From Streptomyces sp. MBT53 (GTDB taxonomy: Bacteria > Actinomycetota > Actinomycetes > Streptomycetales > Streptomycetaceae), in NCBI RefSeq assembly GCF_016654115.1, contig NZ_JAEQAZ010000160.1, positions 1 to 43,101 of the forward strand: 43,101 nucleotides of DNA, given 5' to 3'. The notes beneath the pieces are model-generated. The model did not search any database and was not told the DNA's origin. It saw nothing but the letters and a program-made list of their open reading frames with translations. Numbering within the stretch: position 1 is the first letter of the stretch; each line of letters opens with the position of its first letter. Shown piece by piece: positions 33,213-41,657 of the stretch. Both the position numbers and the translations under genes were made by a program.

Positions 33213-34199
33213 ATGCTGCTCGAAGTGCGGGATCTGCACGTGGAGTTCAGGACCAGGGACGGGGTCGCCAAGGCCGTCAACGGGGTCGACTACAGCGTGG
33301 ACGAGGGGGAGACCCTCGCCGTGCTGGGGGAGTCGGGGTCCGGGAAGTCCGTGACCGCGCAGGCCGTGATGGGGATCCTCGACGTGCCGCCGGGGAAGAT
33401 CACCGGCGGGGAGATCCTGTTCCGGGGGAAGGATCTCCTCAAGTTCAAGGAGGAGGAGCGGCGCAAGGTTCGCGGTGCCGAGATGGCGATGATCTTCCAG
33501 GACGCGCTGTCGTCGCTCAACCCCGTGCTCTCCGTGGGGGATCAGCTCGGTGAGATGTTCGTCGTGCACAGGGGGATGTCGCGGAAGGACGCCCGCGCCA
33601 AGGCCGTCGAGCTGATGGAGCGGGTGCGGATCCCGGCCGCCAAGGAACGCGTCCGGGACTACCCCCACCAGTTCTCCGGCGGTATGCGCCAGCGCATCAT
33701 GATCGCGATGGCGCTCGCCCTCGAACCCGCGCTCATCATCGCCGACGAACCCACCACCGCCCTCGACGTCACCGTCCAGGCCCAAGTCATGGATCTCCTC
33801 GCGGAGTTGCAGCGCGAGCTCAACATGGGGCTCATCCTCATCACCCACGACCTCGGAGTCGTCGCGGACGTCGCCGACAAGATCGCCGTCATGTACGCGG
33901 GACGCATCGTCGAGTCGGCCCCCGTCCACGACATCTACAAGTCCCCGGCGCATCCGTACACCCGCGGCCTGTTGGACTCCATCCCGCGCCTGGACCAGAA
34001 GGGCCAGGAGCTCTACGCCATCAAGGGCCTGCCGCCGAACCTGATGCACATCCCGCCCGGCTGCGCCTTCAACCCCCGCTGTCCGATGGCCCAGGACGTG
34101 TGCCGGACCGACGAACCACCCCTGCACGAGGTGGACGAACACCGGGGCAGCGCCTGCCACTTCTGGAGGGAGTGCCTCAATGGTCGAGTCAACGGTTGA
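33213..34199 (+). CDS. Third oligopeptide importer, DppD-type ATPase
   Basis: A 328-residue ATPase. Walker A is GESGSGKS (about residues 39-46), the Q-loop is MIFQDALSSLNP, the signature is FSGGMRQRIMIAMAL, Walker B is LIIADEPTTALD and the switch is ITHDLGV. GCAFNPRCPM and ACHF carry the C-terminal cysteines. ATG 33213 follows GAGGTG. It overlaps the next ATPase gene by 20 nt in another frame, showing tight coupling. Confidence 0.95.
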   Translation: MLLEVRDLHVEFRTRDGVAKAVNGVDYSVDEGETLAVLGESGSGKSVTAQAVMGILDVPPGKITGGEILFRGKDLLKFKEEERRKVRGAEMAMIFQDALSSLNPVLSVGDQLGEMFVVHRGMSRKDARAKAVELMERVRIPAAKERVRDYPHQFSGGMRQRIMIAMALALEPALIIADEPTTALDVTVQAQVMDLLAELQRELNMGLILITHDLGVVADVADKIAVMYAGRIVESAPVHDIYKSPAHPYTRGLLDSIPRLDQKGQELYAIKGLPPNLMHIPPGCAFNPRCPMAQDVCRTDEPPLHEVDEHRGSACHFWRECLNGRVNG

Positions 34200-35253
34200 G
34201 CCGATCCTGGAAGTGACCGGACTGGTCAAGCACTACCCGTTGACCCAGGGCATCCTCTTCAAGAAGCAGGTCGGTGCCGTCAAGGCTGTCGACGGTGTCG
34301 ACTTCACGCTGGGCAGGGGCGAGACCCTCGGCATCGTCGGCGAGTCCGGCTGCGGCAAATCAACTGTTGCCAAGATGCTGGTCAATCTTGAGCGGCCGAC
34401 CGAGGGGTCGATCAAGTTCAAGGGCGAGGACATCAGCAAGATGTCCGGCCGCGCCCTGAAGGCCGCCCGCCGCAACATCCAGATGGTGTTCCAGGACCCG
34501 TACACCTCCCTCAACCCCCGGATGACGGTCGGCGACATCATCGGGGAGCCGTACGAGATCCACCCCGAGGTGGCGCCAAAGGGCGACCGGCGCAAGAGAG
34601 TTCAGGATCTGCTGGACGTGGTCGGGCTCAACCCCGAGTACATCAACCGCTATCCGCATCAGTTCTCCGGCGGCCAGCGCCAACGCATCGGCATCGCACG
34701 GGGGTTGGCGCTGCGACCCGAGGTCATCGTCGCCGACGAACCCGTCTCCGCGCTCGACGTCTCCGTACAGGCCCAGGTCATCAACCTCCTCGACCGCCTC
34801 CAGGACGAGTTCGACCTCTCCTACGTCTTCATCGCCCACGACCTGTCGATCGTCCGGCACATCTCGGACCGGGTCGGGGTGATGTACCTCGGCCGGATCG
34901 TGGAGATCGGCAGGGACGAGGAGATCTACGACCACCCGACGCACCCGTACACCCAGGCGCTGCTGTCCGCCGTCCCCGTGCCCGACCCGGACGCGCGGGA
35001 GCACCGGGAGCGGATCATCCTGTCCGGCGACGTGCCGTCCCCGACGAACGTCCCGTCCGGCTGCCGCTTCCGCACCCGCTGCTGGAAGGCGCAGGAGCGC
35101 TGCTCGCTGGAGGTGCCGCTGCTCGCCGTACCGGCCGAGTTCCGGCTCGCGAGCGGGCCCGCCGCGCACGACTCGGCCTGTCACTTCGCGGAGGAGAAGA
35201 CGGTCGTACCGAAGGACGAGACCCCGGACGATCTTGGGAATGCGGCGGAATAA
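34180..35253 (+). CDS. Third oligopeptide importer, DppF-type ATPase
   Basis: A 357-residue ATPase from ATG 34180, preceded by GGAGGGAG inside the end of the upstream gene. Walker A is GESGCGKS, the Q-loop is MVFQDPYTSLNP, the signature is FSGGQRQRIGIARGL, Walker B is VIVADEPVSALD and the switch is IAHDLSI. GCRFRTRCWK and ACHF are the C-terminal cysteine motifs. It is the last gene of the third operon and is intact, unlike the bldKE copy. Confidence 0.95.
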   Translation: MVESTVEPILEVTGLVKHYPLTQGILFKKQVGAVKAVDGVDFTLGRGETLGIVGESGCGKSTVAKMLVNLERPTEGSIKFKGEDISKMSGRALKAARRNIQMVFQDPYTSLNPRMTVGDIIGEPYEIHPEVAPKGDRRKRVQDLLDVVGLNPEYINRYPHQFSGGQRQRIGIARGLALRPEVIVADEPVSALDVSVQAQVINLLDRLQDEFDLSYVFIAHDLSIVRHISDRVGVMYLGRIVEIGRDEEIYDHPTHPYTQALLSAVPVPDPDAREHRERIILSGDVPSPTNVPSGCRFRTRCWKAQERCSLEVPLLAVPAEFRLASGPAAHDSACHFAEEKTVVPKDETPDDLGNAAE

Positions 35254-35361
35254 GGGTGCAAACAGGTATCAACCGCGTTAACACGCAGGCAACTCGGCCG
35301 ACCCGATCTCGATATACGGACGAGTCAACCTGAACAACGTACGGCCGTGCGGGTGCCGTAA

Positions 35362-35395
35362 ACGGACCGGGGCGCGCCATGTCGCCCCGGTCCGT
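35362..35395. terminator. Bidirectional terminator between the third importer and the peptidase
   Basis: ACGGACCGGGGCG (35362-35374) pairs perfectly with CGCCCCGGTCCGT (35383-35395) around an eight-base loop, between two convergent genes. Confidence 0.85.
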
Positions 35396-35404
35396 TGCCC
35401 GTTG

Positions 35405-37528
35405 TCAGCGGGGGAGCCCCAACGAACGCCGCAGGAAGTCCAGTTGGAGCAGGAGCAGGTTCTCCGCCACCGTCTCCTGCGGGGTCATGTGCGTCACCCC
35501 GGACAGGGGGAGCACCTCGTGCGGGCGGCCGGCCGCGAGCAGGGCCGAGGACAGGCGCAGGGAGTGGGCGACCACCACGTTGTCGTCCGCGAGGCCGTGG
35601 ACGATCAGCATCGGGCGGTGCGGCTCGGCCGCGTCCACCAGGCCCGCGTCGTCGATCACGGAGTTGCGCCGGTAGACCTCGGGCTGCTCGGCCGGGTGCC
35701 CGATGTACCGCTCCTGGTAGTGGGTGTCGTACAGCCGCAGATCGGTGACCGGTGCGCCGACGACCGCCGCGTGGAAGACGTCGGGGCGGCGCAGCGCGGC
35801 GAGGGCGGCCAGGTAGCCGCCGAACGACCAGCCCCGGATCGCGACCCGGTCGAGGTCGAGCGGGAAGTCGGCCGCGAGCGCGTGGAGCGCGTCGATCTGG
35901 TCCTCCAGGACGACCGCCGCGAGGTCGTCCCTGATCGCCTTCTCCCAGGCCGGTGAGCGGCCCGGTGTGCCCCGCCCGTCGGCGACGAGCACCGCGAAAC
36001 CCTGGTCGGCGAACCACTGCGAGGTGAGGTGCGCGTTGTGCGCGGCGACCACGCGCTGACCGTGCGGACCGCCGTACGGGTCCAGCAGCACCGGGAGCGG
36101 ACTGGTGCCGTCGTAGTCCCGTGGCATAAGCAGGGCGCACGGGACGCGCCGTGCGCCCCCCTCGGTGAACGTGATGCGCGGGGACATTCCGGGATCTTCG
36201 GCGTACGACGCGATCGTCACCGTCTTCTTGCCCTCGCGCAGCACCTGGACCTGCGTGCCCGGCCGGTCCGGCACCGCCGACAGCAGCACGGTCACGCCCC
36301 CGGCGCGCACCGCCGAGTGCACGCCGGGCTCCTGCGAGACGCGCTCCAAACCGAGTTCGTTGACCCGGTAGACGTGCACCTCGCCGATCTCCGGGGCGGC
36401 CGCGTCCTCGCCCGCCGAGGCCGCGACCAGCACATTGTCGTCCGAGACGTCCAGCACCGCGCGGACGTGCAACTGCGGTCCGGTGAGCGGGCGTTCGCCG
36501 ACCGCGAGCACCCGGGCGCCTCCCTCGTCGGCGATCCGTACGAGCCGTCCGGAGGGGCTCCAGCACGGCAGGCCGGGGAAAAGATCAAGCCAAACTGGAT
36601 CTTCGTCGGCGTGCACCATCCGGGTCGTCCCGGTGTCCGGGTCCACGGCCAGGAACAGCTGACTGCGCTGGTCCCGGGCCTGCACGAGCAGCAGTGGCGC
36701 ACCCGCCGCTGACCAGTGCACTCGCGCCAGATACGGGTACCGTGCCCGGTCCCAGACGACCTCCGTGCGCACCCCGTTCAACGCGATCACATACAGCCGT
36801 ACCTCCGCGTTGGCCGTCCCCGCCGCCGGATACGCGACCCGCCGCGGCTCGCGCTCCGGGTGGGCCGGGTCGGCGATCCACCAGCGCCGCACCGGCGTGT
36901 CGTCCGCGCGGGCGACCAGCAGCCGGTCCGAGTCCGGCGACCACCAGAAGCCGCGGGTACGGCTCATCTCCTCGGCCGCGATGAACTCGGCAAGTCCATA
37001 GGTGACTTGATCCGACTCCGGCTCGGCGAGCGCCCGGTCGCCCTCGCCCTCGGCGCCCACGACCCGCAGGGCGCCGCCTGCGACGTAGGCGATGTGCCGT
37101 CCGTCGGGGGCCGGGCGGGGGTCGATCACCGGCCCGGGGACGGTGAGTTCACGTGCCGTGCCGGCCCGCAGCTCGGCCGTGAAAAGCCGCCCTGACAAGG
37201 CGAAAGACGCCAACTCGACCTCGCTGTCGGTGGCGTAGCCGACGATCCCCGCACCGCCCTCGCGGGCCCGCTCGCGACGCGCCTGCTCCTCGGTCGAGAG
37301 GTGCTCCGAGGCGCCGCCCAGGAGGGCGCCCGGGTCGGCCGCGACTCGCTCCTCGCCGCCCGCCGGATCGAGGACCCACAGCGAGTTCGCGCGGTCCGTG
37401 CCGGAGGAGGAGCGCAGGAACACGATCCGGGAACCATCGGGCGCCACGCTGAAAGCGCGCGGCGCGCCGAGCGTGAACCGCTGGGTGCGGGCGTGCCGTC
37501 GGGGGAAGGAGTCGGTCTCGGTGGTCAT
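35405..37528 (-). CDS. S9 family serine peptidase (prolyl oligopeptidase / dipeptidyl peptidase IV type)
   Basis: A 707-residue peptidase. The N-terminal two-thirds form a beta-propeller with repeated blades (FSVAPDGSRIVFL, WSPDSDRLLVARAD, ARVHWSAAGAPLLL). The C-terminal alpha/beta-hydrolase has the triad Ser568 in GWSFGG, Asp648 in HGLADDNV and His680 in GVTHMT. AEEMSRTRGFWWSPDSD resembles the double-glutamate motif of DPP-IV-type enzymes, which recognise free peptide N-termini. No signal peptide is seen, so it is probably cytoplasmic. ATG 37528 is used; the longer frame has no support. It converges on an oligopeptide importer, fitting a role in breaking down imported peptides. Confidence 0.93.
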   Translation of the reverse strand: MTTETDSFPRRHARTQRFTLGAPRAFSVAPDGSRIVFLRSSSGTDRANSLWVLDPAGGEERVAADPGALLGGASEHLSTEEQARRERAREGGAGIVGYATDSEVELASFALSGRLFTAELRAGTARELTVPGPVIDPRPAPDGRHIAYVAGGALRVVGAEGEGDRALAEPESDQVTYGLAEFIAAEEMSRTRGFWWSPDSDRLLVARADDTPVRRWWIADPAHPEREPRRVAYPAAGTANAEVRLYVIALNGVRTEVVWDRARYPYLARVHWSAAGAPLLLVQARDQRSQLFLAVDPDTGTTRMVHADEDPVWLDLFPGLPCWSPSGRLVRIADEGGARVLAVGERPLTGPQLHVRAVLDVSDDNVLVAASAGEDAAAPEIGEVHVYRVNELGLERVSQEPGVHSAVRAGGVTVLLSAVPDRPGTQVQVLREGKKTVTIASYAEDPGMSPRITFTEGGARRVPCALLMPRDYDGTSPLPVLLDPYGGPHGQRVVAAHNAHLTSQWFADQGFAVLVADGRGTPGRSPAWEKAIRDDLAAVVLEDQIDALHALAADFPLDLDRVAIRGWSFGGYLAALAALRRPDVFHAAVVGAPVTDLRLYDTHYQERYIGHPAEQPEVYRRNSVIDDAGLVDAAEPHRPMLIVHGLADDNVVVAHSLRLSSALLAAGRPHEVLPLSGVTHMTPQETVAENLLLLQLDFLRRSLGLPR

Positions 37529-37730
37529 GCCCCGACCATATTGGCCATGCGCCCCCTTGTGCGGCTGTGCGCCGAGCGATGCGCGAGCGCGGATAGTTAT
37601 GATCACTGGCGTTGCGTGGGTATGAACCTGCTGGCTGCTGTATGGATTTGCTCTACGGATCCGAGCCATGGATCCATTGCCCCCATAGTCCGACCCCCCG
37701 AGTCCCTGGGATCATTGGAGGTGAGCCGCC

Positions 37731-37925
37731 GTGGCACTCTCGATTTCGGCGGTGGTGCTGCTGGCGATCGTCGTCTTCCTTCTGGTCAAGAAATCAGGGC
37801 TGAAGGGCGGGCACGCGGTCGTCTGTGTCCTCCTCGGGTTCTATCTGGCCTCCTCGACCATCGCGCCCACGATCAGCGATCTCACGACGAACATCGCGAG
37901 CATGATCGGCAGCATCAAGTTCTGA
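37731..37925 (+). CDS. Small conserved-looking membrane protein
   Basis: A 64-residue protein from GTG 37731 with GGAGGTG eight bases upstream. The first helix is SISAVVLLAIVVFLLV, then a short basic turn (KKSGLKGGH) and a second hydrophobic stretch (AVVCVLLGFYLASSTIA). Function is unknown. I recall similar short proteins as common in Streptomyces, but cannot verify this here. It stands between the peptidase and the restriction genes and has its own terminator-like hairpin. Confidence 0.75.
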   Translation: MALSISAVVLLAIVVFLLVKKSGLKGGHAVVCVLLGFYLASSTIAPTISDLTTNIASMIGSIKF

Positions 37926-37931
37926 CGGGTG

Positions 37932-37958
37932 CCGGCGCCCCGGGTTCCGAGGCGCCGG
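37932..37958 (+). terminator. Hairpin after the small membrane protein gene
   Basis: CCGGCGCC and GGCGCCGG form an 8-bp stem around an 11-base loop, seven nt after the stop. Confidence 0.55.
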
Positions 37959-38052
37959 ATGTTGTCCTGGCCCGTCCGGTTCTGCTGCCTCGGCGTGCTC
38001 GGCTCCGTAAGCTTGACGGACCGAGGACGAGCAAAGGCTGGGGCAGCGGCGC

Positions 38053-41000
38053 GTGGACAGACACAGCGGTGACGATCGGCTTCGAGAACTGGCGAAGGCA
38101 TCGCCCAACTTCGGGCGCCTGTACGGGTATCAGCCTCTCCTGGCGATCTACGGATCCCAGGCGGAGCTCACCGTCCTGACCAACCCGAACGCCGCCTACG
38201 TCAGCGCGGGCCAGTTCGGCGAGGTGCTCGCCGAGGAGTTCGTCACCCGTACGGGAACCCGCCTCGAAGGCACTCGACAGATCGATCGCCTCAACGCGCT
38301 GACCCGACAGGGCGTCCTTGTCGGCTGGAGCCGTGACGCCTTCGACAAGCTGCGCCGGGGTCGCAACGACGCCGCGCACAACCACCTCTTCGACACGACG
38401 AAGGCGCTCGAAGCGCTGGAGTTGTGCTGGAAGTTGGGCGACCTCTTCGACCGGGCCATGGGCGGTACCCGGACCGTGGCCGCGTTCGTTCCGCCGACAC
38501 TCCCGGTCGAGGTGACCTCGGCCGAGCCTGAGGAGATCGCGGAGCTTGAAGAGGCGTTGGCGGGGCATCGTCGCGCGCTGGCCGAGTCGCGTGTGAAGCT
38601 GTCCGAGACCAGCGATCGTCTGGAGGCCGAGCGGCGGGCGCGCGCCGAGACCGAGGCGCTCATCGCCAGTGCGGAACAGACCAAGGCTGCCTACGCCGCG
38701 CAGAACGAGGAACTCCGGACGCAGGTCGCGGAGTTGCGGGCGGCTCACCAGCAGCAGTACGACCGTGACCGCCTCCAGCCGCGCAAGGTGGCCTCCGCCG
38801 CACGCGAGGCCATCGTCGAGCGCGCGCAGCGCCCCGCGCCGCTCAACGAGGTGCAGGCACGAGCGAAGATCGACGCGATGCTGTCCAAAGCGGGCTGGCG
38901 GATCCAGGACAAGGCGGACACCAACCCGCTCGCGGGCAAAGGCGTCGCCGTTCGGGAGTTCACGGTGGCCACGGGCCGGGCCGACTACGTCCTCTACGTC
39001 GACGGGAAGATCGTCGGTGTCATCGAGGCCAAGCGGGAGGGAACACCGCTCGCCGGGGCCCTCGCCCAGAACGAGCGGTACGCGGCGGGTGTGCTCAAGG
39101 AACACGCGATGGCCGTGTGGCGTCGTGAGGAGCCCTTCGCGTTCCGGTACGCCACCACGGGCACGGAGACCTACTTCCTCAACCGCGTTGATCCGGAAGC
39201 CCGTTCGCGCGAGGTCTTCGCCTTCCACCGCCCCGAAACCCTCGCCGCCTGGATGAAGAAGGCCGACGAGAATCCGACGGCCCCCACGTTCCGCGCGGCC
39301 CTGCGCACGAGCATGCCGCTCCTGGAGACGCACGGCCTGCGCATGGCCCAGGTCGACGCCGTGACGGGCCTGGAGGGGTCCCTGGCCGCCGACCGGCCGC
39401 GCGCCCTGATCCAGATGGCCACGGGAGCGGGCAAGACCTTCACGGCCGTCACGGAGACGTACCGCCTGCTGCGCCATGCGGGCGCCCGCCGGGTCCTCTT
39501 CCTCGTCGACCGCAACAACCTCGGACGCCAGGCCCACGCGGAGTTCGACAAGTACCGCACTCCCGACGAGAACCGGAAGCTCACCGACCTCTACAACGTC
39601 GACATGCTGGGCCGCAGCGGGCTCCAGGACACGTCGGCGGTCGTCATTTCCACCATCCAGCGGATGTACGCGCTCCTCAAGGGCGAGGAACCGCAGGACG
39701 GTCCGGACGCGAACCAGGCGGAGGCCGGGGACCAGGAGGACGCGCGCGCCTCGACCCTGGACGAGACCTACGCGGCGGACGAGCCGATCACGGTCGAGTA
39801 CAACCCGGACGTGCCGATCGAGGCGTTCGACGTCATCGTGATCGACGAGTGCCACCGCTCGATCTACGGCCTGTGGCGCGGCGTCCTGGAGTACTTCGAC
39901 GCTCACTTGGTCGGTCTGACGGCCACCCCCACCCGTCAGACCCAGGGCTTCTTCGACCACAACATGGTGTCGCAGTACACGTACGAGCAGGCCGTGGCCG
40001 ACGGCGTCAACGTCGACTTCGACATCGTGCGCCTCAACACCACGATCCGCGAGGACGGCGGCGCGAAGATCGAGAAGGGTACGACCGTCCGTATCCGGGA
40101 CCGCCAGACGCGCGCCCAGCGCTACGAGCAACTGGACGAGGACTTCGAGTACACCGTGTCCCAACTCGGGCGCACGGTGATCACCGAGGACGAGATCCGG
40201 GCCGTCCTGACGACGTACCGCAACCACTGGAAGCGCTGGTTCCCGGGCCGCGCCGAGCTTCCCAAGACCCTCGTCTTCGCGGCCGGCGACGACCATGCCG
40301 AGGAAGTGTTGAAGCAGGTCAAGGAAGTCTTCGGCCGGGGCGACGAGTTCGCGAAGAAGATCACTTACAGGTCGCGGCAGAACGGCGACGACCCCGATGC
40401 CCTGATCAACGACCTGCGCAACTCGCACCGACTGCGGGTCGCCGTCACCGTCGACATGATCGCCACGGGCACGGACGTGAAGCCGCTGGAGTGCGTGATC
40501 TTCCTGCGGTCCATCAAGAGCCCGGTGCTCTTCGAGCAGATGAAGGGCCGGGGCGCTCGCTCCATCGACGCGGACGAGCTGAAGGCGGTGACCCCGGAAG
40601 CGGCGCCCGACCTGACGAAGGACCGTTTCGTCCTGATCGACGCGGTAGGCGTGACCGACTCGCCTCTGGTGGACGCCCGGCCGCTGATTCCGGCGGGGGA
40701 GAAGGGCGTCTCGCTGGCGAAGCTGCTCGACAAGACGGGAACGCGGTCGTTGACGGCGGACGAGGCGGAGACCTTGGCGCGTCGACTGGCCCGCATCGAT
40801 CGGCAGTTGGGGGCGGAGGAGCGCGGGCTGCTGGCTCAGACGTCCGGGGGTGTGAGCCTGGCGGATCTGGCGCGCGGGATCACGGACGCGGTGGATGTGG
40901 ACACGCAGGATCGCGCGCGGCACGAGGGTGGCCCCGAACTGGCCAAGAAGCTCGTACACGACGCGATCGCCCCGCTGACCTCCCGGCCGGAGTTGCGGAA

Positions 41001-41655
41001 GTTGATCCTGGAGATCAGACACCAACAGGACCTGACCTACGACGAGACGACCGAGGTCCGTGTCACCGAGATGCGGGAAATACCGCGAACGGAGCGCGCG
41101 GCCAAGGAACTTGCCGAGTGGAACTCCCTGCTGACGCAGGAGCAGCGGGACGAGAACGTGGCGATCCGCGTGGCGTTGGGCAGTGGTGCGCGGGTGAGTC
41201 CGCGTGAGGCGAGGGACGCGCTGAGGGAGCTGACGGGCCGGATTCGGGCGACGAACCGTTCCTGGACGACGGGTGTCCTGTGGGACCACTACGAGCAGCT
41301 CGGCCGTGCGGCAGCCGCTCCGGGCAAGGAGGCCGGTCTCGGCGACCTGGTGCGCCTCATCCGCTTCGAGCTCGGCGCCGACGACGAGCTGGTTCCGTAC
41401 CGTACGGTGGTCGAGGAGCGCTTCGAGGGCTGGTTGTTGCGGCAGCGGCAGGCAGGTGTGCAGTTCACGGATGATCAGCTGTGGTGGCTGGAGCGCATAA
41501 AGGACGCCATTGTCGTCGACGTCGGCATCGAGCCGGGAGACTTCGCTGTCGCGCCGTTCACGGAACGGGGTGGCGGTCGGGGCTTCATGCAGGCGTTCGG
41601 GGACAAGGACAAGGCGTTGGAATTGTTGGATGAGCTGAATCAGGAATTGGGTTGA
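38053..41655 (+). CDS. hsdR: Type I restriction enzyme, motor/nuclease subunit HsdR
   Basis: A 1200-residue protein from GTG 38053. The N-terminal part (to about residue 130) looks like a DUF4145-type domain (AFDKLRRGRNDAAHN). A coiled-coil follows at about 155-245. The nuclease domain has the PD-(D/E)xK pattern: D in GRADYVLYVDGK (about 310), then EAK (about 325). The helicase motor has Walker A MATGAGKT (about 454), DECH (about 595), LTATPTR (about 621) and motif VI KGRGARS (about 830). In the complete enzyme it cuts unmodified DNA after translocation. It is complete. The specificity subunit follows at once; the methylase gene is not in the window and probably lies beyond the right edge. 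Confidence 0.94.
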   Translation: MDRHSGDDRLRELAKASPNFGRLYGYQPLLAIYGSQAELTVLTNPNAAYVSAGQFGEVLAEEFVTRTGTRLEGTRQIDRLNALTRQGVLVGWSRDAFDKLRRGRNDAAHNHLFDTTKALEALELCWKLGDLFDRAMGGTRTVAAFVPPTLPVEVTSAEPEEIAELEEALAGHRRALAESRVKLSETSDRLEAERRARAETEALIASAEQTKAAYAAQNEELRTQVAELRAAHQQQYDRDRLQPRKVASAAREAIVERAQRPAPLNEVQARAKIDAMLSKAGWRIQDKADTNPLAGKGVAVREFTVATGRADYVLYVDGKIVGVIEAKREGTPLAGALAQNERYAAGVLKEHAMAVWRREEPFAFRYATTGTETYFLNRVDPEARSREVFAFHRPETLAAWMKKADENPTAPTFRAALRTSMPLLETHGLRMAQVDAVTGLEGSLAADRPRALIQMATGAGKTFTAVTETYRLLRHAGARRVLFLVDRNNLGRQAHAEFDKYRTPDENRKLTDLYNVDMLGRSGLQDTSAVVISTIQRMYALLKGEEPQDGPDANQAEAGDQEDARASTLDETYAADEPITVEYNPDVPIEAFDVIVIDECHRSIYGLWRGVLEYFDAHLVGLTATPTRQTQGFFDHNMVSQYTYEQAVADGVNVDFDIVRLNTTIREDGGAKIEKGTTVRIRDRQTRAQRYEQLDEDFEYTVSQLGRTVITEDEIRAVLTTYRNHWKRWFPGRAELPKTLVFAAGDDHAEEVLKQVKEVFGRGDEFAKKITYRSRQNGDDPDALINDLRNSHRLRVAVTVDMIATGTDVKPLECVIFLRSIKSPVLFEQMKGRGARSIDADELKAVTPEAAPDLTKDRFVLIDAVGVTDSPLVDARPLIPAGEKGVSLAKLLDKTGTRSLTADEAETLARRLARIDRQLGAEERGLLAQTSGGVSLADLARGITDAVDVDTQDRARHEGGPELAKKLVHDAIAPLTSRPELRKLILEIRHQQDLTYDETTEVRVTEMREIPRTERAAKELAEWNSLLTQEQRDENVAIRVALGSGARVSPREARDALRELTGRIRATNRSWTTGVLWDHYEQLGRAAAAPGKEAGLGDLVRLIRFELGADDELVPYRTVVEERFEGWLLRQRQAGVQFTDDQLWWLERIKDAIVVDVGIEPGDFAVAPFTERGGGRGFMQAFGDKDKALELLDELNQELG

Positions 41656-41657
41656 GT

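Noticed and set aside
37915..41289. 1124-codon minus-strand open frame
   Set aside because: Mirror of hsdR with no ribosome site; its composition (runs of R, G, V, L, H) is typical of antisense frames in high-GC DNA.
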